Made by a program: the position numbers and the translations under genes
Assembly (NCBI GenBank): GCA_964632945.1
Contig: CAZWCX010000009.1
Coordinates: forward strand, 35,309-99,308
DNA from: CAZWCX01 sp964632945
GTDB lineage: Bacteria > Planctomycetota > MHYJ01 > WSZJ01 > CAZWCX01
DNA length: 64,000 bases
Reading direction: 5' to 3'
Shown here: positions 43,792-53,854 of the stretch, in pieces
Position numbering within the stretch: position 1 is the first letter of the stretch
Layout: each line of letters starts with the position of its first letter
The notes under the pieces: model-generated
The model's database searches: none
What the model saw: the letters and a program-made list of their open reading frames with translations, nothing else
Told to the model about the DNA's origin: nothing

Positions 43792-46700
43792 CTACTTCCC
43801 CTGCGCCTCCAACTCATCCTTCCACGAGCGGATGTCCGGGTCGAGCGGCGCCCGCCGGAACGCCTCGCCCAAGTCCACCCGCGCGCCGTCGAGCAGCGCC
43901 TGACGCTCCACGGCGGACGTCCCGGTGAGCCCCGCCAGCAGCATGCGCGCCCGGCCCCGGCAGGCGAGCGGGGCGGCATAGTTGGGGAGCAACTCCAGAG
44001 CCTTTCCGTAGTGCTCGATCGCGTTCCGATACGACTCCGCCGGGTCTCCTCCGGTCTGCGCGACGCGCTCGCCGTGGTGACGCCGGACTTCGCCGAGCAG
44101 GTGATGCGCGTCGGGGAGCCGGGGACCCCGGCGAATCGCCTCCTGCAGAGCCCCGACGGCGCGTTCGTAGGCCGGCATCGGATCTTCCCCACACCGCGCA
44201 TGCTCGAGCCCGCGAAACCAGCAAGCCCGTCCGAGTTCCACCCAGCGCTCCGGCTGGCCGGCATCGAGGGTAGTCCCCTGCGTCGCATCGGCGACCGCCG
44301 CCTCGAGCGTCGCCGCCGCATCGCGATTCCGACGGCGCAACCAGTCCCCCCATGCGCTCTGCAATTGGGCCCTGCGGGCGTATGCCGCCCCATACTTCGG
44401 TCGGGCGGCGAGGGCACGATCGACGTCGGCGATGCCGTCCTGGTAAACGGGTCCCGGATCGTCGGCCGGACCCCGAGCCCAGGAGGCCCGAAGCTGGGCG
44501 CAGGCGGCGCGCGAAAGCCAGTGTTCCGGCCGATCGGGAGTGCGTTCCGCGAGCGCGGCGAAGTCGGCCGCGGCACCTTCCAGGACTTCGCGGGGATCCC
44601 GGCTGACGGCGGAGAGGTATTGCCCCCATTTCAATCGGATCTGCCCCCGGAGCGACAGCACGCGGAGGTGTCGGGGGTCGCGCTTTTCCGCCTCCGTACA
44701 ATCCGCCGCCGCTTTGGCGAACATCTCCGGCGCATCCGGGAGCCGGGCGTGGTGGCCGATCACCCAGTTGGCGCGCACTTGCGCCCGGTCCAGCCACGGA
44801 TCGGCCGAGTGCGGATGCCGGAGGAGCGCCTCGTCGAGATCGCTCAAGGCGGTCCGGTACCGTTCCGAGGAGTCTTTCCCCTGGGACTGCAGGCCATTGC
44901 CCAGCATCTGATGAGCGACACCCCGGTATCGCCAATGCTGGGCATTCCCCGGATGAACCTGGATCCCGACGTCCGCCGTGTCGATCATCAGCCTCGCCTG
45001 CCCGCGCGAGATCGCTTCCCGGTACAGCGTCTCCCGCGCGTCGTCGAGACCGGGTTCGCGCGCGCAGGCGTCGAGCAGGGCGAGATGGGCCTCATCCCAG
45101 GACCCGCCGGGCTGGATGAGGGCGACCGTGGCCTCCAGAGCGGTCAGCGCGGCATCGGACACCCGCGGGGCGCCTTCGTCGGGGTCTTGCGCCGCGAGGA
45201 CGGCCGCGCGGGCGGCCCGCAGGCGCGTCAGCAGATGATCGGCCAGCGCGCGATGGCGCGCCAGGGTCGGACGCATCCGCTCGATGTCGTCGAGGGGATC
45301 CGCGCCCGCAAGGGCGACCGTGGTACGGATGTCCCGGATCTCGGCCGCGTCTCCCCAGTCCCGCGTGGAGTCGTACCCGCGACCATACTCCGACGCCGCG
45401 AGGAGAATGCGCTCGTACAACGCCGGCGCGAAGTCCGGGGCGATCGCGAGGGCCCGATCCTGGTATTCCTCGGCCTTGGCCGGCTCCTGCAGCAAGCGGG
45501 CCAGCCGACCCTCGAAATAGTCGGGCTCCGGGGAAGGCTCCGACAGGGCGGCGCGCGCCCGCGTCGCCGCGTCGGCCAGACGGGAGCGCACGCGGCCGGC
45601 CGCTTCGTGACCCGTTTCGCTTCCGGACAGGATCGACTGCAGGCACTCGGCGGCGGTCCGGCGCAGATCTCGCAGCGCCTGCACCTGCCGGGTTCCCTCG
45701 AAGGCGCGCCATCCCGCGATCCCGGCAAGCGCCAGAACGATCCCTGCCGCCACGCCGATTCGCGCCCCCCGACTCCTCCCGCCGGGACGCTGTGGGGCCG
45801 CGGGCGGCATGGGCTGCGGAGCAGGCAGCGGCGTCGTCACCGGTTCGCCGGCGAGCCAGCGCCGAAGTTCGCGCTCGAACTCGCGGGCATCCGGATAGCG
45901 CTCCGCGGGAGACTTGCGCAGCGCCCGCAAGCAGACCCCTTCGAGCGCCGCCGGCACGCGCGGATTGCGCGTTGACGGCGATGACGGCTCCTTCTCGATC
46001 ACCGCCCCGATCACCGCCCAGGGACTCCCGGCGTCCTGAAAGGGGGTCACGCCGGTCAGAATCTCGTACAACATGACGCCGAGCGACCAGACGTCCGTGG
46101 CGGGGCCGATTTCGCGCACCCGTCCGTTTGCCTGCTCCGGACTCATGTAAAGAGGCGTGCCGAGGGCCTCCCCCGAAGTCGTCAGGGCGCCCAGGCCGCC
46201 GCCCGGTTCCCCTTCGCGAAGGGAAACATCCTTCGCCAGGCCGAAGTCGGTGACGTAGCCGCGGATCCGCCCGGCCGACACCCCGGCCGTCCCCGGCTCC
46301 GACGACGCCGGGCGATCCTCCAGAAGCACGTTGCCGGGTTTGAGGTCCCGGTGCACGACGCCCGACTCGTGCGCGTGGGCGACCGCCGCCGCCATCTCCG
46401 CAAGCAATTCCACGTCGGCGCGCAACCGGACCGCCTCCTCGTCTCCCCCCGCGCGCAACCTCTCGCGCGTTTCCTTCAACCGATCCGCCAGCGTGCGGCC
46501 TTCCACGTAGTCCATGGTGAGATAGGCCCGGCCGTCGATCTCGCCCACATCGTAGATGGAGACGATGCCCGGGTGTCGCAGCTTCGCCGCGAGCCGGGCC
46601 TCGAGCATGAAGCGCTTCAGCAGGGTCGAATTCCCGACCTCCTCCTCGCGGATCAGTTTCAGCGCAACGATCCGGTCCAATTGGGTGTCGCGGGCCTGCC

Positions 46701-47022
46701 AGACCACACCCATGCCGCCCGCGCCCAGTCGCTTGAGGAGCCGGTAGCGTCCGAACGGTCGCCCTGGTTCGGATTCCCGACCCTCCGGCGCCGCCGGCGC
46801 ACCCCGCGCCGGCGCCGGCCGGGTCTCCGCCAGTTGGCTGGACGGGCGAGCGGTCTCCGCCACGTCGGGGGGAATGCGCGGATCCGCGCGCAAGGTCGCC
46901 TCGCTGCCCGGGGGCACGGACGTGCACCTCGAACAATGTCGCGACCCCGCGGCGGCCGAGAGCGGCGCGCCGCAGACCTCGCACCGGGGGGGAGCGGGAA
47001 GCGTGGCATCGGAGGTCGACAT
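43792..47022 (-). CDS. membrane Ser/Thr protein kinase with zinc ribbon and TPR domain
   Basis: 1,076 aa. Residues 14-33 form a zinc ribbon (CEVCGAP ... CSRC). The kinase domain (about 92-390) has GAGGMG, ALKLI, HRDLKPGN, DFG in YVTDFGLAKD and the SPE of YMSPEQ. One membrane helix lies near 420-440 (VAAGIVLALAGIAGW), followed by 630 residues of TPR-like helical repeats (for example YLSAVSRDPREVLEGAAADFAALAER, PDAHHLLGEVRRHHGER). Probably autophosphorylating receptor kinase; the ligand and targets are unknown. Transcribed from the minus-strand promoter at 47067-47096. Confidence 0.9.
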   Translation of the reverse strand: MSTSDATLPAPPRCEVCGAPLSAAAGSRHCSRCTSVPPGSEATLRADPRIPPDVAETARPSSQLAETRPAPARGAPAAPEGRESEPGRPFGRYRLLKRLGAGGMGVVWQARDTQLDRIVALKLIREEEVGNSTLLKRFMLEARLAAKLRHPGIVSIYDVGEIDGRAYLTMDYVEGRTLADRLKETRERLRAGGDEEAVRLRADVELLAEMAAAVAHAHESGVVHRDLKPGNVLLEDRPASSEPGTAGVSAGRIRGYVTDFGLAKDVSLREGEPGGGLGALTTSGEALGTPLYMSPEQANGRVREIGPATDVWSLGVMLYEILTGVTPFQDAGSPWAVIGAVIEKEPSSPSTRNPRVPAALEGVCLRALRKSPAERYPDAREFERELRRWLAGEPVTTPLPAPQPMPPAAPQRPGGRSRGARIGVAAGIVLALAGIAGWRAFEGTRQVQALRDLRRTAAECLQSILSGSETGHEAAGRVRSRLADAATRARAALSEPSPEPDYFEGRLARLLQEPAKAEEYQDRALAIAPDFAPALYERILLAASEYGRGYDSTRDWGDAAEIRDIRTTVALAGADPLDDIERMRPTLARHRALADHLLTRLRAARAAVLAAQDPDEGAPRVSDAALTALEATVALIQPGGSWDEAHLALLDACAREPGLDDARETLYREAISRGQARLMIDTADVGIQVHPGNAQHWRYRGVAHQMLGNGLQSQGKDSSERYRTALSDLDEALLRHPHSADPWLDRAQVRANWVIGHHARLPDAPEMFAKAAADCTEAEKRDPRHLRVLSLRGQIRLKWGQYLSAVSRDPREVLEGAAADFAALAERTPDRPEHWLSRAACAQLRASWARGPADDPGPVYQDGIADVDRALAARPKYGAAYARRAQLQSAWGDWLRRRNRDAAATLEAAVADATQGTTLDAGQPERWVELGRACWFRGLEHARCGEDPMPAYERAVGALQEAIRRGPRLPDAHHLLGEVRRHHGERVAQTGGDPAESYRNAIEHYGKALELLPNYAAPLACRGRARMLLAGLTGTSAVERQALLDGARVDLGEAFRRAPLDPDIRSWKDELEAQGK

Positions 47023-47066
47023 GGAAGGATCCGTGCGCAGGGGGATTCGAGACGGCGATCGCGCCT

Positions 47067-47096
47067 ACCGTACCACGGCCTCCGCGGGGCTGCCAA
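47067..47096 (-). promoter_or_regulatory. promoter for the kinase gene at 43792-47022
   Basis: Minus strand: -35 TTGGCA (47091-47096), 18-bp spacer, -10 TACGGT (47067-47072), about 45 nt before the start codon. Confidence 0.45.
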
Positions 47097-47274
47097 GTCT
47101 CCCGCCGGATCGCACTCGCGTCCGGAGCGCGGGACGAGTTCAATCCCTGCGGATTCGCTGCACCAACACGAGGCACCCGCTCCGGATCAGCCGGGAGATC
47201 TGCATCCCCACCTGACGATCGAGCCGTCGGTAAAGCGAGACACGGAAATCAATTGGAACCGCTTCCACCCCGGC

Positions 47275-47303
47275 TCGACAGAAGGGCACGAGGTTTGTAT
47301 AAC
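47275..47303 (+). promoter_or_regulatory. strong sigma70-type promoter for the TPR membrane protein
   Basis: -35 TCGACA (47275-47280), 17-bp spacer, -10 TATAAC (47298-47303), 47 nt before the ATG. It explains most of the 328-bp divergent gap 47023-47350. Confidence 0.6.
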
Positions 47304-47350
47304 CGACGGGCGTTCAGGCAGGTTCGCCACCCCTGGTCGGGAGAAGGATC

Positions 47351-49471
47351 ATGCGAGCGGGCATCGTCGGTTGTGGGTTCCTCGGGATGTGCGCCCTGGT
47401 GGGAATGCTCTGGTGGGCTTCCGTCAACCGGACGCAGCGGGCCATCGAAGAGATGCAGGGCGAGCACGAGGGGGGGCCCGAGGAAGTCCGTCGCGCGCCA
47501 CCGACGTCTTCGCGATTGGCGGAAATCGATCGACTGCTGTCCCGGAAACCGGACGAGGCGCTGGAGCAGTGTCGGGTGATTCTGGCGCAGCCGGCCGACG
47601 AGGGCGAGAAGGCGGCGGCGCAGAAGAAGCTCGCCGCCTGCCTGTTCCGGGTATTCGAGGACCGCCGTCGGGCCGGGAAGTTCGAGGAAGCCGCCGTGCT
47701 CGCGGAGGAGATGACGCGCACGTTGCCGACCCATCCGGAGACCGGGTTGGTACGCGGCGCCTGGATACAGGCCCGCATCGAATGGGCGCGAAAGGCGATG
47801 AAAGCGAACGATGTGGAACGCGCCGAGGCCCTGGCGGCGGAGTTGGACTCCGAGGCCGCGGAGCACTCCTACTGGTTCCAGGAGTACGGGCGCTTCCGCC
47901 TCGAGGCCGGCAAGAAGGCGCGGGCGGCGGGGGACGCGGACGGGGCGATGAAACACCTGATCGCCGCCGCCGACGCCCTGGCCCATCCGCAGGGGGCCAG
48001 CGAGATCCTGCACTTCCTGGAGCAGGACTGGCCGGCCGAGGAGTGGATCCCGACGGCCGAGCGACTGCTGAAGGAGGATCGGCCCGCCGCCGCACTGATG
48101 TTCTTTGCGGCGCACGAAGCGACCAACGCCGGACAACGGCTGAATCTCACCCCGGAACAGATTGCCGCGCTGCGGGACCGGATCGATGACTGCCGGCTCG
48201 CTCTGGCGATCGAGGCCCGCGCCAAGGGACGGTTGACGAGCAACCGGGCCGGCGAGCGGACCGCGGACGGCTACTACGGTTTCATGGCGCACTCGAGAAA
48301 CCCGGAGCGCAAGTTGGAAGCGCATCGGGGTCTCGTCGAGGTGCATCGGGAGTCCGCCCGAAAACTCGCGGAAGCGGGCAAGTTCCACGACGGGGTGAAA
48401 CATTTGCACGACGCCGCCCAGCACGCGCGGCAGATCTGGATCGTGAGCAGCGAGGCGCCGGGGTTCGACGCCGTGCGCGGATTCTCCCCGGAAGCCCTCG
48501 CCCTGGCCGCGAAGGAAAACCCGGACGACCTTCCGGAACGCCGATTGCCGGTGCTGCGAAGCCTGGTGAACGAAGGGAAGATCGATCCACCGGGCGACGA
48601 ATTCAGCCTGGTCCGGTCGGACTTCCGGGATTTCATCGGCCGGCGTGGCATGCAGGGCGTCCGCGATCAGGTCCAGAAGGGGTATGCCGGGGCGCCCGAA
48701 CAGGCGCTCGCGGATCTGCGCGACGCATTGCGAGCGGATCCGAAGGGTCTGCAGGCACGGCAGATCGTGGAATGCCTGCAGGAGGGAATCGCCGAGGCGC
48801 GGAAGAAGAGCCTGTTCGACGCCCTCGTCGAATACGCGGGATTCTACCTCGAGGAGGTCGGCGCGCCGGCGGCCGGGGATGCGTACTACGAACCGTTCAA
48901 GTCCACGCTGATCGAGGCGGCGAATCACTTCAAGGGCAAGTCGCCGGTACGACGCGCATTCCTCCTCACCCTGCTCGTGGATGCCTGTCCCACGGATCCG
49001 GCGGCGGAGGCGGCGCGGAACGAAGTGGTTCCGCTCGCCCTCGAGGAGGCGGGGAAGAACAAACCCGGAGACCCGCCGCTGGGGATCGCCCCGTCCGGAC
49101 TGGACGGACAATCGGTGCATGTGATCGAGAACGACACGCACACGTACCTGCTGATCTTCTACGACGGGCCGGAGCGGTTCTTCGTGCGGCTGGCGCCGCG
49201 GCGTCGCGGTTCGCTGGTGCTCCAGGACGGTCGCTACGTGACCGCGGTGATGACCTCGCAGGAAGGCGTCCTGTCGTATCGGTCGGAGTTCCCGGCCGCG
49301 GGGAAAATCATGACCAGCTCCTACTTCATCGAAGAAGGCGCATCGAAAGGTGGTCGATCGCCGTTCGCGTCGAGCTCCACGATCGGCGAGTTCCGTCTGT
49401 TGCGCGTGCCCGGCGGAGCGGGAGGGTTCCGCATCGACCCGGCAACGGGCGTGGTGACGCCCGCGAAGTAG
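47351..49471 (+). CDS. membrane-anchored TPR-like protein
   Basis: 706 aa with GGGAGAAGG before the ATG. An N-terminal membrane segment (GIVGCGFLGMCALVGMLWW) is followed by long helical repeats rich in Glu, Ala and Arg (DEALEQCRVILAQPADEGEKAAAQKKL ... DADGAMKHLIAAADALAHPQ), then a C-terminal beta-rich domain (HTYLLIFYDGPERFFVRLAPRRR, YVTAVMTSQEGVLSYRSEF) of about 130 residues. No enzyme signature. Lies between two divergently arranged kinase genes and has the same general plan as their sensor halves, without a kinase; perhaps an accessory receptor. Confidence 0.7.
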   Translation: MRAGIVGCGFLGMCALVGMLWWASVNRTQRAIEEMQGEHEGGPEEVRRAPPTSSRLAEIDRLLSRKPDEALEQCRVILAQPADEGEKAAAQKKLAACLFRVFEDRRRAGKFEEAAVLAEEMTRTLPTHPETGLVRGAWIQARIEWARKAMKANDVERAEALAAELDSEAAEHSYWFQEYGRFRLEAGKKARAAGDADGAMKHLIAAADALAHPQGASEILHFLEQDWPAEEWIPTAERLLKEDRPAAALMFFAAHEATNAGQRLNLTPEQIAALRDRIDDCRLALAIEARAKGRLTSNRAGERTADGYYGFMAHSRNPERKLEAHRGLVEVHRESARKLAEAGKFHDGVKHLHDAAQHARQIWIVSSEAPGFDAVRGFSPEALALAAKENPDDLPERRLPVLRSLVNEGKIDPPGDEFSLVRSDFRDFIGRRGMQGVRDQVQKGYAGAPEQALADLRDALRADPKGLQARQIVECLQEGIAEARKKSLFDALVEYAGFYLEEVGAPAAGDAYYEPFKSTLIEAANHFKGKSPVRRAFLLTLLVDACPTDPAAEAARNEVVPLALEEAGKNKPGDPPLGIAPSGLDGQSVHVIENDTHTYLLIFYDGPERFFVRLAPRRRGSLVLQDGRYVTAVMTSQEGVLSYRSEFPAAGKIMTSSYFIEEGASKGGRSPFASSSTIGEFRLLRVPGGAGGFRIDPATGVVTPAK

Positions 49472-49497
49472 CCGCCCGGCGCGGAGGGATCGCGTTC

Positions 49498-52400
49498 CTA
49501 CCGGGACCACGAGCGCGCCAGTTCGCGCGCGGCCAGGCCGGACTCTCCGTCCGGGTCGCCGCTGTAGGCGTGCTCCAAGGCCTCGAACATCCGCTCCGGG
49601 TCGCCGGTGCCGTCCCCCAGGTCGGCCAGGCGTGCGATCGCGAGCCACAGACGGGCGGACTGCGGGGCTGCGACGGCCGCCCGCGCCCGTTCCTCGAGGC
49701 GCTCGCGCGCGGGGGTGCGTTCCGCCGGCGGGACGCGAGGCAACCACTCTTCGCACAACTCCGCGAAAGCCGCCAACTCGAGAGGCCCCGGTTCGGCGGA
49801 CAGGGCGACCAGACCGCCGGCGAAGGCGGCGGTGCCGTCGCCGCGCCGGCCGGCGGTGCAGGTCGCGGCGGCATGGAGGCGCAGGGCGCGCAGTCGCGCC
49901 GCCCGCTCTTCGTCCCCCGCGCCGCGCGACAGCGAGAGCGGCCCGGGACCCAGGGCCAGCAACCGCTCGTGATCGCCGATCCATTCGAGCGCCGCCAACG
50001 CGCGCGCGTGCGCGATCGGGTCGTCGTCCGGGGCCTGGGCGCGCGCCTCGAGAGCGCGCGCGGCCGCCGCCCACCCCCAACCCAGGGCCTCCGCGCAAGC
50101 CGCGGCTTCTGCGCGATCCGCGAGGGCGAGGGCGCCGACCTCGCGACCGTCCGGGGCGAGCAGGTACGCGCCCGCGGGGGATTCCGGGGCCGGGAGCCGC
50201 AGCCGCAGCGACTCGCCGCCGACGTGGAGGGTGGCGCCGACCAGCACGATCCGGCCTCGCGACGCGGCGACGACCTCCCCATCGGCGGCGCGTGGGACGT
50301 CCGCCGGAAGCCGCGCAAGGCACGCCAGGAGCGCCACGCCCCGGCGAGCCGCCGCGTCCCGTGCCGCCGTTACGGCGGAGAAGAGGGGCGGATCCCCGTC
50401 GCCGTCGGCGACCGCGACGCCGTCTTCGCGCGCGCGAGTCCCCACCGAACTCCCGGGGCCGGTCATCCACGCGCACGCCTGTGCAGCCGTCCGTTCGTAC
50501 CCCGCGAGGAACTCTTCCCGCCCCCCGGGGCCGGCGGCGGGAGGATCGAGCCGACGCCCCAGGATGCGCGGCTCCCATTCCAAGGCCGCCGCGCGGAACA
50601 CGTCCACGCCGGATCGAGTACGGCGGAGCCGTTCCGCGCGTCCCGGAAAGAGCGGCTCGGGAAGCGCCGCGTCCACCCACGCGTCGATCCGGCCGGGGTC
50701 GCGGGCAAGTTCGCGCAACGACTCGACGGCGCGCTCGGCGGCGCGGGCGCGCGCCCGGTCGACACGCCCCGCCCGCGCGGCGGCGGCCGCCGCGGCGGCC
50801 AGCACGGCGCCGGCCGACCGGACCGCCCGCGCGAGGGCGGGAGTCGCGCCGCCGGGGTGGGCGGCGGAAACGGAAGGTACCGCGAGCGGCGCGAACGCCT
50901 GGGCGAGAAACAACGCCAGACAGCGGCCCACGGCCGCATCCACCGCATCGGCGGCCGCCGTCCCGGCGAGATCGCCGGCGTCCAGCGCCGCGCGGATCAC
51001 GGCCTCGAGCGGGACCGCATCGCCGGCCGCCGTCCCGGCCGGCGCTTCCCCCGGACGACAGGACTCGATCACGGCAGGCCCCTCCAGGGCGAGCAGCGTC
51101 GCGACCTTGAGCCGCAGGTCGTATCGCACCGCCGCCTGCGCCGGGACCGTCGCGTGCCGCAGGCGCGCGTCCGCCCGCGCCGCGGCGCGCACGAAGGCCG
51201 CGGCGGCGACGCCCCGGGCCTCTCCGGGCGGCATCGACCGCACGGCATCGAACGGCCCGTTCCCGCGGAAGGCGTGCCCGCGCGGATCCCACGCGGTCGG
51301 CGACAACGGAAGCCGGCGCGGCCCCAGAAGCCGGCGCACGGAATACGGGTCCACGCCCGCCCCTGGCTGCTGCTCCGCCAGCGCAATCCGATCGACTACG
51401 TTCTCCGGCAGCGCCCCCGCAGGGCGGACGGAGCCCACGGCATTCAAACGTTCCGTCCACTCCCGCTCCCGCGCCGTCACGAGCGCCTCGCGCTCGAGTT
51501 CCGCCTGCTTCCCGGAACGACGCGCCTCCAGGGCCCGTTCCCACGCCCCCGCCCAGGCCTCCAGCGCCGCCTGACGATCGTCCCGGCCGATCGCCCGTCG
51601 CGCGCGCAGCAACGCCTCCTCCACCGCCGCCCCGGACTGCTCCGCGCGGACGCGTCCCTCCTCGGCCGCGCGTACGGCTTCCTCGACCCGCTCTTCCGGT
51701 CGGCCGCGCAGGTACGCGGAGTTCAACAAACCCGACACCGGCGCGCGCAGCCCCTCGCCCCGAATCGCCGCTCCAGGCGCGATCGCCCGCAACAGATCGG
51801 CTTCCAAGGCGAGACGGGCCTCGTCGAGTTCGTCGATCCGGCGCTGCAGCGCCTTCGCGTCATACTCCAGGTGGCCGCGCGCGAGGTCGTCCAGACCGGG
51901 CCGGCGCAGGCGCTCGCGCTTCTCGTCGCGCTCGGCGCACCACGTGCGCCGCTGGCGGTCCTGCTCGTCCCAGCGGCGCAACAGCGCGGCGATCGCGGGG
52001 TCGGCGTCGAAGTACGTCCGCCCGACACGGCTCGCTTCGGCGCGCGCGCCGTCCCCGCCGGCGGGGGATCGCGAGACGGTCGCCGACTCGCCCCCACCGC
52101 GCACCGGCGTCCCCTGGGCCGTACGCGCGGGGGCCGCCGGCCGGGCCAGCGCCATGACCGCAACCCCCAGGACGAACCCGATCCCGGCCGCCACCGCGAC
52201 CCACCAGGCCGGGACCGGCTTGCGCCACGCCGGCATCCCGGCGGCGGACGGCGCCGCGTCCCCTTCCAACGCGGCCGCCAGGTCGTGCGCAAACTCGAGC
52301 GCACCCGCGTGCCGTCGAGCGGGATCCCGGTCGAGCGCCTTGCGGCACACGGCATCGAGCGCGAGCGGCAGCCCGGGACGGACCCGGCTCGGTTCCGGCG

Positions 52401-53619
52401 GCGTCTCCTTCAGGATCTTCGCCAGCAACTGATTCGGCTGCGCGGCCTCGAAGGGCAGTCGGCCGGTGAGCACCCGGTACAGCGTCGCCCCGAGGCCATA
52501 GACATCGCTGCGCGCGTCGGCATTGCGCTCCGAACGGAGGCGCTCCGGCGCGGCATAGGCAATCTGTCCCAGGTGCGCCTTCTCGCCGGTCAAAGCCGAC
52601 ACCTCGCCCAGCGGGCGAGCCGCCCCGAAGTCGCTGAGATAGGGGTGGCCCGACGAAGAGAACAGGATGCTCCGCGGGTTCACGTCGCGATGGATCACCC
52701 CCTGGGCATGCGCGAAGTGGAGGCCACGGGCGACGTCGATGAGCGCCGCCGCCAATTCCAGCGGGTCGACCTGGGCCCCGGTCGAACTCGACTCGCCCGG
52801 CCTCCCGGCGCCGGCCTGGAGGAGGGTTTCCAACGAGGGCCCGTCGACGTACATCATCGGGATCACGGACCAGCCGTCGACCCGCTCGACCGGGCGGGCG
52901 GGGACGAGGTTGGGATGCTCCAGGCCGGCCGACAGCCGGGCCTCGCGCTCGAAACGCGCCACCCGCTCGCGCACGACCGCTTCTTCCTCCCCCTGGGCGA
53001 AGTAGAGGACTTTCAAGGCCAGCAGCTCGCCGTTGCGCGCGTCGCGCGCCTTGTAGACATAGCTCGAACTCCCGCGTCCAAGCTCTTCGAGGAGCCGGTA
53101 GGGCCCGAGCTCGCCGTCCTTCCGGCGCGCGGCTTCGGGGGCCTGCGCCCGCGGCGCCAGCTCCCCCTCGGCGCGTCCGGGATCGCGGCCTTCCCGTCGC
53201 GCCTCCCCGGCCGCGCGAACGCGCGCACGCATCCGTTGCCGGGCCGCTTCGTCCAGGATCAGTCGCCGTACCTGGCGCTCGAGCGCAGGATCAAACCGGA
53301 CCGCCTCGGGGCGAGGATGGACCCCGCGCAGCATGGCCGCCCCGCAGGTCGGGCAGTGGACCGCCTGCCCGGGCACCCCGGCATCCTGCAGGTGGCCACG
53401 GGGACACGCGCGCAGATGGTGTCCGGCTCCCAAGTAGCGCCCCGCTTCGACGAAACCGGCCAGGTCGGCCGAAGACAGCAACCGTTGGTCCGACACCACG
53501 TCCGCCAGCGGCCGACCCGACTGCGCCGCCTCCTCCAGGCAGGGGCGCAGGCGATCCCCCGCCACGCGCTTGAGGTGAACGAGCAGGAGGGCCAGCACCT
53601 GGTCTTCCGTTCGTCCCAT
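49498..53619 (-). CDS. Ser/Thr kinase-like receptor with atypical catalytic loop
   Basis: 1,373 aa from the ATG at 53619 with GGGGGA upstream. Residues about 70-95 have a Cys/His-rich region (CPRGH ... CPTCG). The kinase fold (about 172-440) shows P-loop GRGSSSYVY, LALKVL, HRD in VIHRDVNPRSILF and DFG in LSDFGAARP, but the catalytic loop reads HRDVNPRS instead of HRDxKxxN: the Lys and the metal-binding Asn are replaced by Asn and Ser. A membrane helix follows near residues 468-490 (WWVAVAAGIGFVLGVAVMAL). The last 870 residues are Ala/Arg-rich helical sequence with a possible coiled coil (EYDAKALQRRIDELDEARLALEADLL). Weak or regulatory kinase activity is possible. Confidence 0.85.
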   Translation of the reverse strand: MGRTEDQVLALLLVHLKRVAGDRLRPCLEEAAQSGRPLADVVSDQRLLSSADLAGFVEAGRYLGAGHHLRACPRGHLQDAGVPGQAVHCPTCGAAMLRGVHPRPEAVRFDPALERQVRRLILDEAARQRMRARVRAAGEARREGRDPGRAEGELAPRAQAPEAARRKDGELGPYRLLEELGRGSSSYVYKARDARNGELLALKVLYFAQGEEEAVVRERVARFEREARLSAGLEHPNLVPARPVERVDGWSVIPMMYVDGPSLETLLQAGAGRPGESSSTGAQVDPLELAAALIDVARGLHFAHAQGVIHRDVNPRSILFSSSGHPYLSDFGAARPLGEVSALTGEKAHLGQIAYAAPERLRSERNADARSDVYGLGATLYRVLTGRLPFEAAQPNQLLAKILKETPPEPSRVRPGLPLALDAVCRKALDRDPARRHAGALEFAHDLAAALEGDAAPSAAGMPAWRKPVPAWWVAVAAGIGFVLGVAVMALARPAAPARTAQGTPVRGGGESATVSRSPAGGDGARAEASRVGRTYFDADPAIAALLRRWDEQDRQRRTWCAERDEKRERLRRPGLDDLARGHLEYDAKALQRRIDELDEARLALEADLLRAIAPGAAIRGEGLRAPVSGLLNSAYLRGRPEERVEEAVRAAEEGRVRAEQSGAAVEEALLRARRAIGRDDRQAALEAWAGAWERALEARRSGKQAELEREALVTAREREWTERLNAVGSVRPAGALPENVVDRIALAEQQPGAGVDPYSVRRLLGPRRLPLSPTAWDPRGHAFRGNGPFDAVRSMPPGEARGVAAAAFVRAAARADARLRHATVPAQAAVRYDLRLKVATLLALEGPAVIESCRPGEAPAGTAAGDAVPLEAVIRAALDAGDLAGTAAADAVDAAVGRCLALFLAQAFAPLAVPSVSAAHPGGATPALARAVRSAGAVLAAAAAAAARAGRVDRARARAAERAVESLRELARDPGRIDAWVDAALPEPLFPGRAERLRRTRSGVDVFRAAALEWEPRILGRRLDPPAAGPGGREEFLAGYERTAAQACAWMTGPGSSVGTRAREDGVAVADGDGDPPLFSAVTAARDAAARRGVALLACLARLPADVPRAADGEVVAASRGRIVLVGATLHVGGESLRLRLPAPESPAGAYLLAPDGREVGALALADRAEAAACAEALGWGWAAAARALEARAQAPDDDPIAHARALAALEWIGDHERLLALGPGPLSLSRGAGDEERAARLRALRLHAAATCTAGRRGDGTAAFAGGLVALSAEPGPLELAAFAELCEEWLPRVPPAERTPARERLEERARAAVAAPQSARLWLAIARLADLGDGTGDPERMFEALEHAYSGDPDGESGLAARELARSWSR

Positions 53620-53710
53620 GATTCCCCCGTCGCCATCGTTCGTCGCCGGGGACGACGCCCCGGGTCGGGCGCCTCCCGGGTTCCGGCCATCGGATCCATG
53701 ACCCAACTCG

Positions 53711-53739
53711 ACCGTACCACGCCTGCCGAACGGGAGCAA
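53711..53739 (-). promoter_or_regulatory. promoter for the kinase gene at 49498-53619
   Basis: Minus strand: -35 TTGCTC (53734-53739), 17-bp spacer, -10 TACGGT (53711-53716), preceded by GTGG as at 47067-47096. Confidence 0.35.
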
Positions 53740-53791
53740 CGTGCGATTCCCCGCGCGGCGAAGGGTGTTCCCCGAGCGCCGACCGGCACGA

Positions 53792-53820
53792 TTGACCGCC
53801 CCGTTCCTCTCGAGTACCGT
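53792..53820 (+). promoter_or_regulatory. promoter for the kinase gene at 53855-57418
   Basis: -35 TTGACC (53792-53797), 17-bp spacer, -10 TACCGT (53815-53820), 34 nt before the ATG. Confidence 0.45.
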
Positions 53821-53854
53821 GGGTGCACCGCCGAAAGAAACGGGGGAGGCCGGG

